A stretch of 64,000 nucleotides of DNA from Punctularia strigosozonata HHB-11173 SS5 (taxonomy: Eukaryota > Basidiomycota > Agaricomycetes > Corticiales > Punctulariaceae). Each line of letters starts with the position of its first letter. Position 1 is the first letter of the stretch. The stretch lies in assembly GCF_000264995.1 (NCBI RefSeq), contig NW_006767438.1:1767491-1831490 (forward strand), written 5' to 3'. Shown in pieces: positions 11,729 through 24,429 of this stretch. The notes beneath the pieces were generated by a model, which was not told the origin of the DNA, did no database searches, and saw nothing but the letters and a program-made list of their open reading frames with translations. The translations under genes and the position numbers were made by a program.

Positions 11729-13456
11729 ATGGCCTTAACTCCAGCAGAACTCATGTATGCTCTCGAAATCTCATATCCCACACTCCGCGAGGCTGATCAG
11801 CCCTGTAGATACGGCCCCATCTTCTTGGGGGTGGTCATCAACATCCTCCTATACGGAATCATGACGACACAGACGTACCTATACTTTGCAACGTTTCGGA
11901 AGTAAGCTAGCAAATCAGCCTCCTCGATAGTTGTTACCGTGGTTAACGCCTTGACTGCAGCGATCGTCTTTGGATGAAAGTATTCGTCGGTGTGCTATTC
12001 GTCGCTGACACGGCGAATACGGTGTTGTGCGTTATCATTCTCCTCCTTCTTTTACCTACCACCGGGACACTGACGATAGTGGCTTCGGTATAGCGATACC
12101 GTTTTCCTATACGAAAGGCTCATCGCCAATTACAGTACGCGAAAGCTTACCATTCCCCATTCATGGACGCTCATCCGCTTGCGGTGTAGACAACCCTACC
12201 AAATTGGGCTCCGCTGACTGGAGTACGTTCAACGACCTGTCTTCCCCTCCGCTTGCTGACCGTACCTTCATCAGTATTCAACACAGGTCAGCGTACATGA
12301 TGAGGTTTACCGTTCGAAACACTGACTGCTGTCCTTTACCACTGTGTAGACCCTGCGTTAACGGTATGCCCAGCGCCTTCTCCGGAAATGGATCATGTTT
12401 AACCTCCGGCTCTTTTTAGGCTATCATTGCCTTCCTCGTCCAAAGCTTCTTCGCCTGGAGGTGCGATTCGTTCCTAACTCGCTCTCCTCGTGGCTCATCT
12501 CATCGCTTCTAGGGTGAAGATCGTTACCGGATCCATATGGGCGCTGGCCGGTATCATGTGCTGCTCCTGCGCGCAGCTTCGTACGTTTCTCCGTTTTCCA
12601 CTTCCCTTATCATGCCTGTTCTGAGGTGTTCCATGCGTTGCAGTGGGTGGCCTCGCGACTGCTATAGCGTGTGGTATCGTCACGCAGTTCCAGGAATTCC
12701 ATAAGTTCCAATCGGTCGTCATCGTCTGGCTCGTTGGGGCGGCCGTCGCTGACGTTGCGATCGCTATTGCCCTCGTGTCCCACCTGGTGAGTGTTCACCC
12801 GACTCCAAACCTGCGAATCCGGCGCTCATAGTTCCCTGGCTACCAGCGCACGCACCGGACTGGCTTTGTTGCGACTGACGATATTATCACGAGACTGACG
12901 AGAAGTACGTGCTCGATTTCGTCCTCCTAGATTCGTTATTGATTACCCAACAGTGACTGTATCTACCGGCGCGATCACCGCTGTGTGCGCGACTGTCGAT
13001 TTGATTGCTTTCTTGGCCAGCGTCAGTTCCTTCCTCGGAGACGCTCTGGATACTGCACTGACTGTCGATGACCCAGACTTCTGGCCTCCACCTCGTGTTC
13101 AACATGCCCCTAGCAAAACTGTACACCAACTCCCTGCTATCCTCGTGAGTCTTTGCCCGGCCTTTTTGTCTCTGCTCTTACATCTGTACCCCAGGCTTAA
13201 TTCGCGACGCGGCGGACACTACTCGGAATCGGCGAGCACGAAGGACGGGGGATACTCGAGGAATACCGGAATCGGCGGAGGACGCCGTCCCGACGTCCTC
13301 GAGCTTCAGACAGGAGGCAAGCACCCTAATGCCGTCAATGTCACCGTGACGCGGTCGGTCGACATCGGCGACGGCGGTGCGATACCCGCCAAGATGTATC
13401 CCGCGGACAGTGAAGATCACGTCGATACGATGGATGGGAAGGACGCGATGGTTTGA
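11729..13456 (+). CDS. DUF6534 seven-TM membrane protein
   Basis: Typical DUF6534 protein: seven TM helices, fungal-specific, function unknown. Exon 1 (11729-11901) encodes MALTPAELMYALEISYPTL and TM1 PIFLGVVINILLYGIMTTQT. Exon 2 from 11961 reads NDRLWMKVFVGVLFVADTAN. Later exons give DNPTKLGSADWSTFNDL, DPALT, AIIAFLVQSFFAWRVKIVTG, GLATAIACGIVTQFQEF, HRTGFVATDDIITRL and HLVFNMPLAKLYTNSLL, the family order including the RND, FFAWR and AKLYTNS signatures. The cytosolic tail starts LNSRRGGHYSES and is Gly/Asp-rich; the stop is TGA 13454-13456. Short phase-consistent introns support every junction checked. It is more typical of the family than its three neighbours at 6789, 36660 and 40118. Confidence 0.85.
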
Positions 13457-14444
13457 GGTCCTTCGGACGCGACACGAACTTCTTGGATGTTTTCTCTCCT
13501 TGCGATCCCCTGTCCCTCTTGTGTTTCACCCCCTTGTCCGCCCGTCCGTGGTGCGCCCGGAATATCTTCCGTGCACCTTTGAACTATTCTAGGATATGGC
13601 ATGTCACTTTCGATGTTTCGCTATTTATCCTCGTATAGACGTCCTTCCTACGCCGTTCGTGGACTATATGGCTTGTATTATCTTGACTGTCTGTGTATGG
13701 TCGCATAACGCGCGAGATTATCTTGTTTGGATTCCAGAATCAGTATGTCGCTGGTTGACGTGATCGTCGAGATGCACGCGGGTGAAGCTCGGAAAGGCGC
13801 GACCGCCTAAAGAGGCATCGCCTTTTTCGGAGAAAGGCGCTTTGCCTCTCACCACGATGTTGCCTCCGCCGGAGATCCTCATTCACGACTCCGCTCGACC
13901 TAACACACGCACATAGGATTCATGCTCAGTCTACTCCACTTCCGGCACCCGAGGAGTCAAATCAGTATAATACGAACCTTCTGTCTCGATGTTTCGGTAC
14001 CCGGCCAATGCACGACCGAGCGACGACCGCGGAGGACTATGTGTCCGGTTACCCTTGAATACCTTGGGCTTGAAGTTGAAGCTTGTTTGTCTTTGGCCGG
14101 TATATCCTGGCGCCGGCTACTCAACGGCATCTATGCCGGTGCACGAACATGTCGTCGTTTCCAGTCATGACCCGGCGATCGGACATTTATGACATACCGC
14201 ATCGTCTTGAGCTTGCTTCTAACCTCCTCCTCTGCCGTAATAGGAAAGGCGACTACTTCATTCGGCTGCGCTGACATGTCGACCTCGGTCTTCTCACTAT
14301 CGAACGTGCCCAATACCGAAACACGGGAACTATATGGGGATGGGACGTCCGGATGGGAGTGGGAAGGGTGGAGGTTGCGGAGGCTGATAAAGCGGGGCGA
14401 TCTGAAATGAGATCGGTTTCTTTGTCTACGTCCCCCCCCCCCCC

Positions 14445-14481
<37 letters not shown>

Positions 14482-14524
14482 TCTCACCCACTTGTCGCCT
14501 TCGGTCACACATAAAATCTGAGCG
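13457..14524. other. Intergenic, no gene recognised
   Basis: About 1.07 kb between the DUF6534 gene and the GMC oxidoreductase. It contains an imperfect hairpin (13809-13850, arms AAAGAGGCATCGCC and GGCGCTTTGCCTCTC) and the poly-C tract. A short minus-strand frame near 14130-14276 (MSAQPNEVVAFPIT...) is open but unrecognised. Confidence 0.5.
14432..14479 (+). repeat. Poly-C tract (C13-T-C34)
   Basis: Thirteen C (14432-14444), one T, then thirty-four C (14446-14479), 45 bp upstream of the GMC oxidoreductase ATG. The true length is uncertain because homopolymers this long are poorly sequenced. Confidence 0.95.
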
Positions 14525-17500
14525 ATGTCGACGATGAATGCACAATCGATGGCGAAGACAGCAGATTTGAGCGAAGTGGCGGACAAGGAGTTTGACTACG
14601 TGATCTGCGGTGCGTATATTTGCTTGTTCGTGTAATATCGGACGATGCGCTGAAGTCTGGTAAAGGTGGCGGAGTGAGTTGCCCCGGTGGTTTTGGCCTC
14701 GCCAACCTCGTTGATGGAATCGTAGACAGCGGGCCTCTGTCTTGCCGCGCGTTTGAGCGAGGACCCTTCGAAAACGGTCCTCGTCCTCGAGGCCGGCGAC
14801 GCCAACCTCAACGACCCCGACATCCGTGGGTATCAGTGGGAATCAACGCGACCCGTATCGTCGATTGAACCTTCTTTTTGTCTTCTGGCGACCAAATATA
14901 GTCAGGCCTGCTTCGTATGGGAGCCATTTCGGAAAGTCCGCGTATGACTGGGCCCACAAGACGGTGAGCCAAATGTTCATGTGATCCTATCGATCGCGGT
15001 GTTGATGCGATGGTCTCAAGGTCGAGCAGAAGTTCTGCGGCGGAAAGACGTACAACTGGAACCGGTGAAGCACCTTCTCCAGAGCTTTGTTATCACCGAA
15101 GATTGACGCAGTGCCGGCTCTGCAGAGGGAAAGGTCTTGGCGGCAGCTCCGGGATCAACTTCCTGTTCGTTCCTTCCCAATTTCGCGCAGTTGATAATCT
15201 CATGTTACCTTAGTTGCTGGGTGAAGCCGCCCGCCTCCGACATCGACGGCTCGTGTCTATCTCGTTTCCGAGTTGTGCATGCGTATTGAACGTATGTCCT
15301 TAGATTTTGAAAAACTCGGGAACCCAGGATGGAACTGGCAAAACCATGAGAAATACGTCACTCGCACTGAAAGGTTCGTCTGAGAGTTGGTGTCGCCCTC
15401 CCGAACTAATGAAAAATCCCGCATCCGTTAGTTTTGTCCATCCCGAGCCTGAGAAGCAGAAGAAGCACGACATTAATTTAGGCTCATGGAAAGGTGGCTC
15501 GGGTGAGAGCTCAGTCGCTCCGTCAGGCGTTGACTGGATTCTAACGATTATCAGGTCCCCTCCTGACCGCTTTTCCGGGGAAGATCATTGCGGCGGAATT
15601 GGACTTCCAGCAGGTTTGTGCACCGCCTTGAAGAGACGATGATACTGACAATGTATATGAAGACTCTGATCAACTGTGGCATACCCGTCGCCCCGGATCC
15701 GGTAAGGACGATATCGCTGTAGAGTTATTCACGCGTCTGACGCTTCTGTCACATAGCTGGGTGGTGACGTATGCGACGAACGCGCGATTACACGTTGTAT
15801 ACTCATGTTCCTTCTGTCTACAGCCGGCAGGCGTGTACTTTGGACCCAACAACGTCGATCCGAAGACCCACACTCGAACTTACGCCGTAACGGTCTGTAT
15901 GTATCGCAAGGTCTATCTTCGCGTTCTTATCGATTTTGGATCCAGGCGTTCTATCTGCCCAATGCCCACCGCCAAAACCTCGTTGTGCTCTGCGGGGCAC
16001 ACGTCCGCAATGTTCATACAGAGCCTGGATCGGGCGGCCTACTTACTGCGAAAGCCGTCGAATTTGATGTTGGCGGCAAGGTCCATAGCGTCAAGGCCGC
16101 TCGCGAGATCGTGGTTTCTTCCGGGTACGTCAGGATGACACATTGACTGATTCGCATGGCTCAGGTTATGTTTCTAGGGGTCTGAAGACGCCCCATATAC
16201 TCGAGATGTCCGGTATTGGACTGAGCTCGGTGCTGAACAGCATCAATATCCCGGTCAAGCTCGACCTTCCGGTCGGCGAGAATTTGCAGGAGCACATGTT
16301 CGTCGGGGTTAGCTGGGGTACGACGACGTGTTGTTACTGAACCGAAACATCGCTCATGTAGTTTATCTTACAGAACTTCGCGAAGACGTGTCTTTTGACA
16401 CCTTGGATATCCTTCACGATCCAGAGGTTGCTGCGAAGCACGTCGAGCTGCAGTGAGAATTTCGTTCCACCAGTCAACGTGGTTCACGTTGCTAAGCCCG
16501 GATTGTCAGCGCCGTCGGAGAAGGCATGTTCACCACTGGCATCGTCGGCTTTGCCTTCACGGGGGTCGACAAGGTCTCTAAACGCTCCAAGGCAATCCAC
16601 GAGGCTGCTAAGGCGAAGATCGAGCAAAGCAAGAATAACATGCCTCCGGGATTGTATGAGCAATACCAGATACAGCTTCAGAGGCTGGAGAACGGCTCAC
16701 CCGGTTGCGAGATTATCAGTATTCCCGGTTTCATGAGCGGACCCAGTATGTCCCGATGTTTTGTCGCGCTGGTATGGGGTACTGAGATGTAATGACGCCA
16801 GATCCTCCGGAGAAGGGGAAGAAGTACCTTACGGCACTGGCTGCGGTGAATCATTGCTTCTCGCGCGGTACCATCGTGCGTGTCTTATTCTTTCCAGTTC
16901 TTGAGTATCATCTCATACACTTGATAGCACTCTACCACTGCGGACCCCTCAGTCGATCCTGCGTTCGGTAAGACCGGGTCCGGGATATGATCGCATGTAG
17001 CTCACGATACTTTAGACCCTCGCTACTTCGAGCAGGACGTCGGTCGGTATAGATTTCGTCCACCTTAAGATCAGCGGCTGATATCAAGCGCAGATACTCA
17101 GATATTCCTCGATACCGTCAAGTTCGTTCGCAATCTCGTCCACGTCGCGCCTTTCAAGGACATGGTCGGTGCGTACATGTACCTTATGATGATGAATATG
17201 CGCTGATGTTGCGGATGCAGTCAAGGAGGTCAATCCGGGCCCGAGCGTCACTGCTGATGCGGACCTGGAGGGTAAGCCTTTGACTTCGTGTGGTCATACT
17301 CGTATCACGTCTCACGAGTACCTCAGATTGGATGAAACAGACGATGTCCACGACATTCCGTTAGTCCCTACCGATCTTCTACGTACACCTCGACTCACTC
17401 ATCGCCCGCGTCCTCAGATTCGTGCGGTTCGGCGTCCATGCTCCCGAAAGATAAGGGCGGTGTTGTGGATCCTGAGCTGAAGGTCCGCCCGTGCCGTTTC

Positions 17501-17734
17501 AGACGTGCCCTCACTCAAGGAGCTTTCGCACGCATACAGGTCTATGGAACGAACAACCTCCGAGTGGTCGACCTCTCGGTCGTCCCGCTTCACTTTGCGG
17601 CGCATCCGCAAGCCACGGTCTATGCGCTTGCTGAACAGGGTGCGTGGTCGCCCAAGTTGCGGAAACGGATGTGAATCTGATGTGGAACCGTTTCAGCCGC
17701 GGATAGGATCAAAGAGGCGGCAAAGGTCATTTGA
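14525..17734 (+). CDS. GMC-family FAD oxidoreductase
   Basis: FAD-dependent glucose-methanol-choline oxidoreductase; the alcohol substrate cannot be told from sequence. From MSTMNAQSMAKTADLSEV, splicing gives DYVICGGGTAGLCLAARLSE (dinucleotide-binding GxGxxG) and VLVLEAGDANLNDPDI. Next come YGSHFGKSAYDWAHKT, GKGLGGSSGINFL (GMC signature 1), GPLLTAFPGKIIAAE, PAGVYFGPNNVDP, REIVVSSGGLKTPHILEMSG (signature 2) and PVGENLQEHMF. The C-terminal lobe has TMSTTFH-DSCGSASMLP (catalytic His region), NLRVVDLSVVPLHFAAHPQ (second active-site region) and ADRIKEAAKVI, stop 17732-17734. About 600 residues over many small exons. There is no signal peptide, so it is probably intracellular, unlike secreted aryl-alcohol oxidases. 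One intron near 15250 appears to use a GC donor. All expected motifs are intact. Confidence 0.88.
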
Positions 17735-19071
17735 GTACGAGTGAGGCTGAAACGGCGTATGTTCATGTGTTCAGACCAAACATAAGTCCGCATGGCTGTA
17801 TATACCTAACTTGGTTGTTCCAACGTGGGTCACATGATTTGGGTGAGACGGACTTCATACATCTCGAGCAATAAGGGCGGACTCGGATGGTGACCTTTGT
17901 CTAATGAACATTGCCAGATATCATTCACCTCGTTATGGTCTATTCCAATCATAGATCCATGGCTCCAGCTGCGCATGTCGGCCTCGAACTTTGCGAAAGT
18001 TGATTCTGTCCTTAAATAGATACGTTCTCCGAGGTTATATCGAGCACGGCCGGGAAGGTCGGGAAAGTGTCACCGCTGCGGTATTTTCAAGTCTCGTTCC
18101 GGAATCCAGCAACGATGAAAACCTGCCTGAAGCGGAGTCCTGTGGAGACACGTAGGATCGTTCCCAGAGCGATTGAAGACTGCCATTATGGATGAACCTA
18201 TATCGAGCTCTCTCCAAGATCATGTTCTCTCATCAGGTTGAGTCCGTGAGCGACGCGATACTCGAGCGACGCCACCCTGACGGATGAACCAAAATTCACC
18301 GACTCTGACTGACCGCGCGAGGCGATAGATCGGTTACACGCTATTCGCACTGCGGGGAACTATATCCAGGCTTCGTTCCCCTTCTATTTTTGCTTGACTG
18401 GTCCTTGATGACAACCTTTGGCAAGAACGATGGCAGTGCATGCGTGATACCGCAGGCGTAATTTTGAGGTCTATGCCAATGGGCAACTAAACGCGAATTA
18501 TATCAAATGCATCGTTAGCATATCAGTCCCTCGCATACACCACGAGTACCGTTCAGCGCAGAAGCCGGTCGGGACGGAGGTACGTAGGTAGGTAGTCTTG
18601 TCCGGCGCGGTCCCGAAATCGCAACAGCCGGTTCCCGAGGCCTCGCCTCTGGGACCGGAGACTATATTGGTTCCATCCAATGCTGAAGAAGCATCACAGT
18701 CTTGTTTCCTGTTCAAGGATCATACGCTTCTGACGGTACATCGACGACTCGCGTCCTCACAACAGTCCTTGTGCCATAACGTATGCTGTGTCCATGGCGG
18801 CGTGACCGATACTGCAGCGACCAAAAAGTCGCAAGACTGTGACACGGTATCAAATCTTGCGCTACAGAACGATTCTAGTGGCCGTGAAAGATATGGTCGC
18901 GTTTGATCTGACCTCAAAAGCAGTGATTTGAAGCAGGATTCAGGAAGGCCTGGTGCTCTTCGTATCCTTAGTCAATTTCTACTCTACCGCGGAGCGTCAG
19001 TATTGTCTTTTGGATTATTACTTGACCACCTTACATAAAAGTGGGAATTCGCACATCCCTGGTCGCTCACA
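17735..19071. other. Intergenic, no gene recognised
   Basis: 1.3 kb with no protein recognised on either strand. A TATA-like ACATAAAAG lies at 19033-19041, about 30 bp upstream of the receptor ATG, and may be its core promoter. Confidence 0.5.
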
Positions 19072-19222
19072 ATGAATTGGTCACAGTTCCGAGACGCAGT
19101 CGAGCGTGAGTTCATTTACCTGCTACCGAAATGCCATGACAAGCCTCCCCGCAGTGCATGGATCTGTTAGCATATCGCCTGGTCTGCGGACGTTCTGGTT
19201 CGTCGCGTTGCTAACCTCAGCC

Positions 19223-20755
19223 GTGTCAGCTGTGTTTGTACAAGGAGCGCGGCTATTAGCCAGGGCTCTGCTTGTAGAGAAATCGCGGCTAATAGCCAGG
19301 GCTGGCCCAGTAGGCTGTACCAGGCTGTATCGCGGCCCTGCGGCCCATTACAAATCAATGTATGACCATTTTGGGCGTCGGCTAATGCTCACTCGTGCGA
19401 AAGCGTTGAATAACGGGCTCGGGGCTTGGGTCCCGGGGTGTTCTCCGTGGGAATCACCCATCAGATGTCCCTCCGGGCGGCTGGTAGGACCTCCGAGTGT
19501 GGGAATTAGCCTCTGATGTCATCGGAGGCCCGATATCAGGCACGCCGATGCTTCTCAGAAGCATTCCCGGGCGGTAGTGGTCCTCCCAGGTGGCTGGCTG
19601 CCTAGCGTACACCTTTTGCGGCCTGGTATGATAACAAAAGTTGTATGTATTTGCATGTAGAATACTATGGTGTAATATTTTTGAGCATAGCACTCACGGG
19701 AGATTACCAAATAAGGAAATACTCGATGTGAAAACACAGAATATGTGTTTCCTGCTTGCAGACAGACTACACAGGCGGATATAAGGTTCCCAGGGAGTTT
19801 ATTACACTCAGAATACATGTTCCCATAGTTACAGGACAGGTTGATAGGGAACTAATATGTTAAAAAGGCGAAAATATGGATGGGGAAGGCAGAAACATAG
19901 AATATGATGTACACACCTAAGGGTGGTGTCATATAGTGACTAGAAGATAGATAATGCGTGTATTGATGTATGAGGAAGTTTTTAAGGGGTATTGGGGCGG
20001 ATTGAGGCGTCGATGAGAGGGAATGTGTGGAAGAGGTGTCAGAAACAGAGATGGTGCAACAGGAAGTGAACATGAGATGATAGGGAGACAGATATGGCTT
20101 CCCTGACATGATAGTACACATCACATACCATAAATACGAAGATCTGACGGTGGGGAAATGTGAGACGGAGTGAAAAGGGGACGGGGAGCCACAATCTTCG
20201 AAATAGCTCGTGATCGGCGACGTGAACTTCGGATATTAATGCGGAACCAAATTCTTCGTGAAGTTCGGGTTCTAGAGAAGCCTGAGATCACGGGAAAAGG
20301 TGGGAAACTCGTCGAGTAATGGAGGGGTGAGGGTGAGGAGGAGAGGGAGGGGGCGTTCTACAACGGCTGGACATCACGTCAGGCGCTCGTAGGATTATGT
20401 TTAAGACCGCTGGAGGGTACCAGATATAAAAACCGAGAGGGGGTTGATAGGGAGGATGTGCCGGGGTGAACATGGGGACAGGGAGGGGGAAGAGTGTGGC
20501 ACAGGGGCATGTACAGCGACGAATAGTGACAGAAAACATACATAGAACATACCTTAGCATCCTCCAATCATATTACAGCAGCTTTGATGAGGTATAGCAC
20601 GATATACGTGGCAGTATGCACAGTTGATTGTGCTGGGCCAAAAACGTCGAAAACCGGTCATCAAGAGTTAACGAAGAGCGCCAGCGGATCCACCAAGATG
20701 TCATAAGAAAGCCAGTAATCGTAGCAATCTATAGAGCCATAGATATTGAGAAGGC
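19223..20755 (+). repeat. Left arm of the palindromic element
   Basis: Inverted copy of 21308-22836. Similarity is uneven: nearly identical at 19230-19620 and 20290-20740, clearly diverged at about 19860-20280. Confidence 0.85.
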
Positions 20756-21307
20756 NNNNNNNNNNNNNNNNNNNNNNNNNNNNNNNNNNNNNNNNNNNNN
20801 NNNNNNNNNNNNNNNNNNNNNNNNNNNNNNNNNNNNNNNNNNNNNNNNNNNNNNNNNNNNNNNNNNNNNNNNNNNNNNNNNNNNNNNNNNNNNNNNNNNN
20901 NNNNNNNNNNNNNNNNNNNNNNNNNNNNNNNNNNNNNNNNNNNNNNNNNNNNNNNNNNNNNNNNNNNNNNNNNNNNNNNNNNNNNNNNNNNNNNNNNNNN
21001 NNNNNNNNNNNNNNNNNNNNNNNNNNNNNNNNNNNNNNNNNNNNNNNNNNNNNNNNNNNNNNNNNNNNNNNNNNNNNNNNNNNNNNNNNNNNNNNNNNNN
21101 NNNNNNNNNNNNNNNNNNNNNNNNNNNNNNNNNNNNNNNNNNNNNNNNNNNNNNNNNNNNNNNNNNNNNNNNNNNNNNNNNNNNNNNNNNNNNNNNNNNN
21201 NNNNNNNNNNNNNNNNNNNNNNNNNNNNNNNNNNNNNNNNNNNNNNNNNNNNNNNNNNNNNNNNNNNNNNNNNNNNNNNNNNNNNNNNNNNNNNNNNNNN
21301 NNNNNNN
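20756..21307. other. Assembly gap 2 (552 N)
   Basis: N run at the centre of the palindrome, where short-read assembly commonly fails. The loop of the element is therefore unknown. Confidence 0.98.
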
Positions 21308-22836
21308 TCATATTCACTGGCTCTATAGACTGCTACGATTACTGGCTTTCTTATGACATCTTGGTGGATCCGCTGGCGCTCTTCGTTAACTCTTGATGAC
21401 CGGTTTTTCGACGTTTTTGGCCCAGCACAATCAACTGTGCATACTGCCACGTATATCGTGCTATACCTCATCAAAGCTGCTGTAATATGATTGGAGGATG
21501 CTAAGGTATGTTCTATGTATGTTTTCTGTCACTATTCGTCGCTGTACATGCCCCTGTGCCACACTCTTCCCCCTCCCTGTCCCCATGTTCACCCCGGCAC
21601 ATCCTCCCTATCAACCCCCTCTCGGTTTTTATATCTGGTACCCTCCAGCGGTCTTAAACATAATCCTACGAGCGCCTGACGTGATGTCCAGCCGTTGTAG
21701 AACGCCCCCTCCCTCTCTTCCTCACCCTCCCCTCTCCATTACTCAACGAGTTTCCCACCTTTTTCCATAATCTTAGGCTTCTATAGAACCCGATTTCCAT
21801 GACGAATTTAATTCTGAGATCATATCCGAAGTTCACGTCGCCGATCAAGAGATAATTCGAAGATTGTGCCTCCCCACCCCCTTTTCACTCTGTCTCTCGT
21901 TCTCCCACCGTAAGATCTTCGAATATACGGTCTTATATGCCGACTCTGATGATACATAAGCTATATCTGCTTTCCTTTCATCTCATTTTCGGTCCTTGTT
22001 CTTCTATCTCTGTTTTTGACCTCATTTCCACACATTCCCCCTCATCGACGCCTCAACCCATCCCCATTCTTCTTTAAACTTTCCACGTGCACTTAGTACT
22101 GTACCATCCATCCTTTGTACAACATATGAGGCCGCCTTTGGGCATGTACATCGTATCCCATGTTTCTGCCTTCCCCATCCATATTTTCGCCTTTTTAACA
22201 TATTAGTTCCCTATTAACTTGTCATGTAACTATGGTAAAATGTATAATGAGTGCAATAAACTCCCTGGTAACCTCAGGATCACCTGTGCAATCTGTCTGC
22301 AAGCAGGAAATACACATTCTGTGTTTCCAAGTCGAGTATTTCCTTATTTGGTAATCTCCCGTGAATGCTATGTTCGAAAAAATTACACCATAGTATTCTA
22401 CATGCAACTACATACAACTTTTGTTATCATACCATGCCGCAAAAGATGTACGCTAAGCAGCCAGCCACCTGGGAGGAACCACTACCGCCCGGGAATGCTT
22501 CTAAGAAGCATCGGCGTGCCTGATATCGGGTCTCCGATGACATCAGAGGCCAATTCCCACACTCGGAGGTCCTACCAGCCGCCCGGAAGGACATCTGATG
22601 AGTGTTTCCCACGGAGAACACCCCGGGACCCAAGCCCCGAGCCCGTTATTCAACGCTTTCGCACGAGTGAGCATTAGCCGACGCCCAAAATGGTCATACA
22701 TTGATTTGTAATGGGCCGCAGGGCCGCGATACAGCCTGGTACAGCCTACTGGGCCAGCCCTGGCTATTAGCCGCGATTTCTCTACAAGCAGAGCCCTGGC
22801 TAATAGCCGCACTCCTTGTACAAAGGCAGCTGACAC
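21308..22836 (-). repeat. Right arm of the palindromic element
   Basis: Inverted copy of the left arm, ending CTCCTTGTACAAA-GG-CAGCTGACAC at 22836. Confidence 0.85.
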
Positions 22837-24429
22837 TATTGCTAACCTCTGCCGCACTTCTGTCCGTGGTCATTGCTATCGCGTTGTTGTCGAAGACAAT
22901 ACGTCGCATGTCCGCGTGGTATAACTTCTGTCTCAGGTTCGTGGCGGTTTGCGTTACGCATTAAGCTTATTCACCTAATCTGTGGATAGCTGGACAATAT
23001 CTGCTGTCTCCTACAGTCTCCTGTGGGTCTGATCTCGTCATCGACTCTCGACGCATCGCATTCAACATCATTGCAGAGCTTTCTCCGGAACACCGGTAGG
23101 ACAAGACCCTCCGATCAACTTATGTATCACGCAGGCTGCTCTCGTATATTCTGCTCCAGTTCTGTATGAGCTTATACTTCTTCTGCGCCTGGGAAGAGGC
23201 TAACAAATCCCATCTCACAGTGACACAGCTACCGGAGTTGCGTGGATGATGCAGCTATGGTTTGCAACGAGAGCGTTTCTCAAGAACGGCATGGAACAAG
23301 ATGCAAAGAGAAGACCAGAGGAACAAACTCTTTCTGTGAGTGATACTCAATCGTCGCGGCCAAAGATATTCTGATTTATACATCGGTCAGCTGCTCGTGC
23401 TTCCCTACATAGTTTACCTGGCAGTCGTTGTATTCAACTTCGAAGTATGTGTTCCTACATGATATCGGAAAGAAGGCTCATAATTTGGCCCTATTTGATC
23501 GACGCTAGATTGGGATCAGTCAGATAGAAAGTGTTCATCTCGACCAAAGCGGTCTATACTGCAGTCATTACACAAGACTTCCGTCAGTATTTATGACAAA
23601 ATCTTTGTCCATTTTCTGGTACTCAAAGCTCATGTACTATATAGCGGAATGATTACCAACGCCTTATCGGCTATTGGTACATCCGTCATCCTCATTCTGG
23701 AGGGTCTATGTGTTAGGCACCATTACAAGATATGGCGCTCATATGGCTACCTCGAGTCTGCAAGACCCACCCTTGCGCTCTTGATCCGGGTGATCACGTT
23801 TTCGACCTTTGACATTACTATCTTGATGTATGTTCGCTAGACAAGGTCGCGTTTGCTTCTGAGCTGCATCAGGAAAACCACCCCCAGCCTTATCTGCAGT
23901 AAACATAATGAAGATACACCAGCAATTGTTTTCATTTGATATGATAGCATCCACTTTGAGGAGATCATCCCATCTTATGAAATATTATCCTAAATCCTGC
24001 AATATTGAATCAAATATGGAAGGTCCCCCCCAGGGATTTACTGAAGATATGACTGCCTTTAATGGTATATATTCAAAACTGTTCAAATCTGTTCAAATTT
24101 GTTCAGATTTGTTAGTGTCTTAGTCCAGTAGATATGTTCAAATTTGACCATATAGCACCCAATTGGAGCAGAATGGGTCAAACATAGCATAAAAGCAGCA
24201 GGGATGAGGGCTTGCTGCTGATGACCATTCCTCTTCACTAGTATCATCACCACAGTTCAATGAGGAACAAGCATAGTTCATAAAGACTACATATACAATT
24301 CACTACTACTACGAACTCCAGAAAGCACCTCTAACAACCTACGAACTACTTGGGGCAGGACAGTTCGGTGCGACCGAGGCAAGGTGGGTGTGCCGGAGAT
24401 CTCAAAGGGGGCATACCGGGGACACCAAG

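Larger units (their letters stand above)
19223..22836. mobile_element. 3.6-kb palindromic (long-TIR) element inserted in a receptor exon
   Basis: Two inverted arms of about 1.53 kb (19223-20755 and 21308-22836) surround gap 2. The outer ends are GTGTCAGCTG, then a mismatched dinucleotide, then TTTGTACAAGGAG on both sides. The host sequence TTGCTAACCTC(A/T)GCC is present on both flanks (19208-19222 and 22839-22853), a near-identical 15-bp duplication, while the intact paralogue has a single homologous stretch at this point. The arms differ at many positions, so this is not a mirror-image assembly error. No transposase motif is seen; anything coding would have to be in the gap. Family not assigned. 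Confidence 0.8.

Noticed and set aside
18498-18917. Possible gene on either strand in the 17.7-19.1 kb spacer
   Set aside because: Short overlapping frames without introns that join, recognisable motifs or similarity to neighbours.
20628-21474. Open frames spanning the second N run
   Set aside because: They read through unknown bases in the palindrome centre; the frames on the two strands are inverted copies of each other.
20288-21770. 90-codon frame conserved in both palindrome arms
   Set aside because: The conservation is explained by the arms being inverted copies. It is Pro/Cys-rich with no domain.
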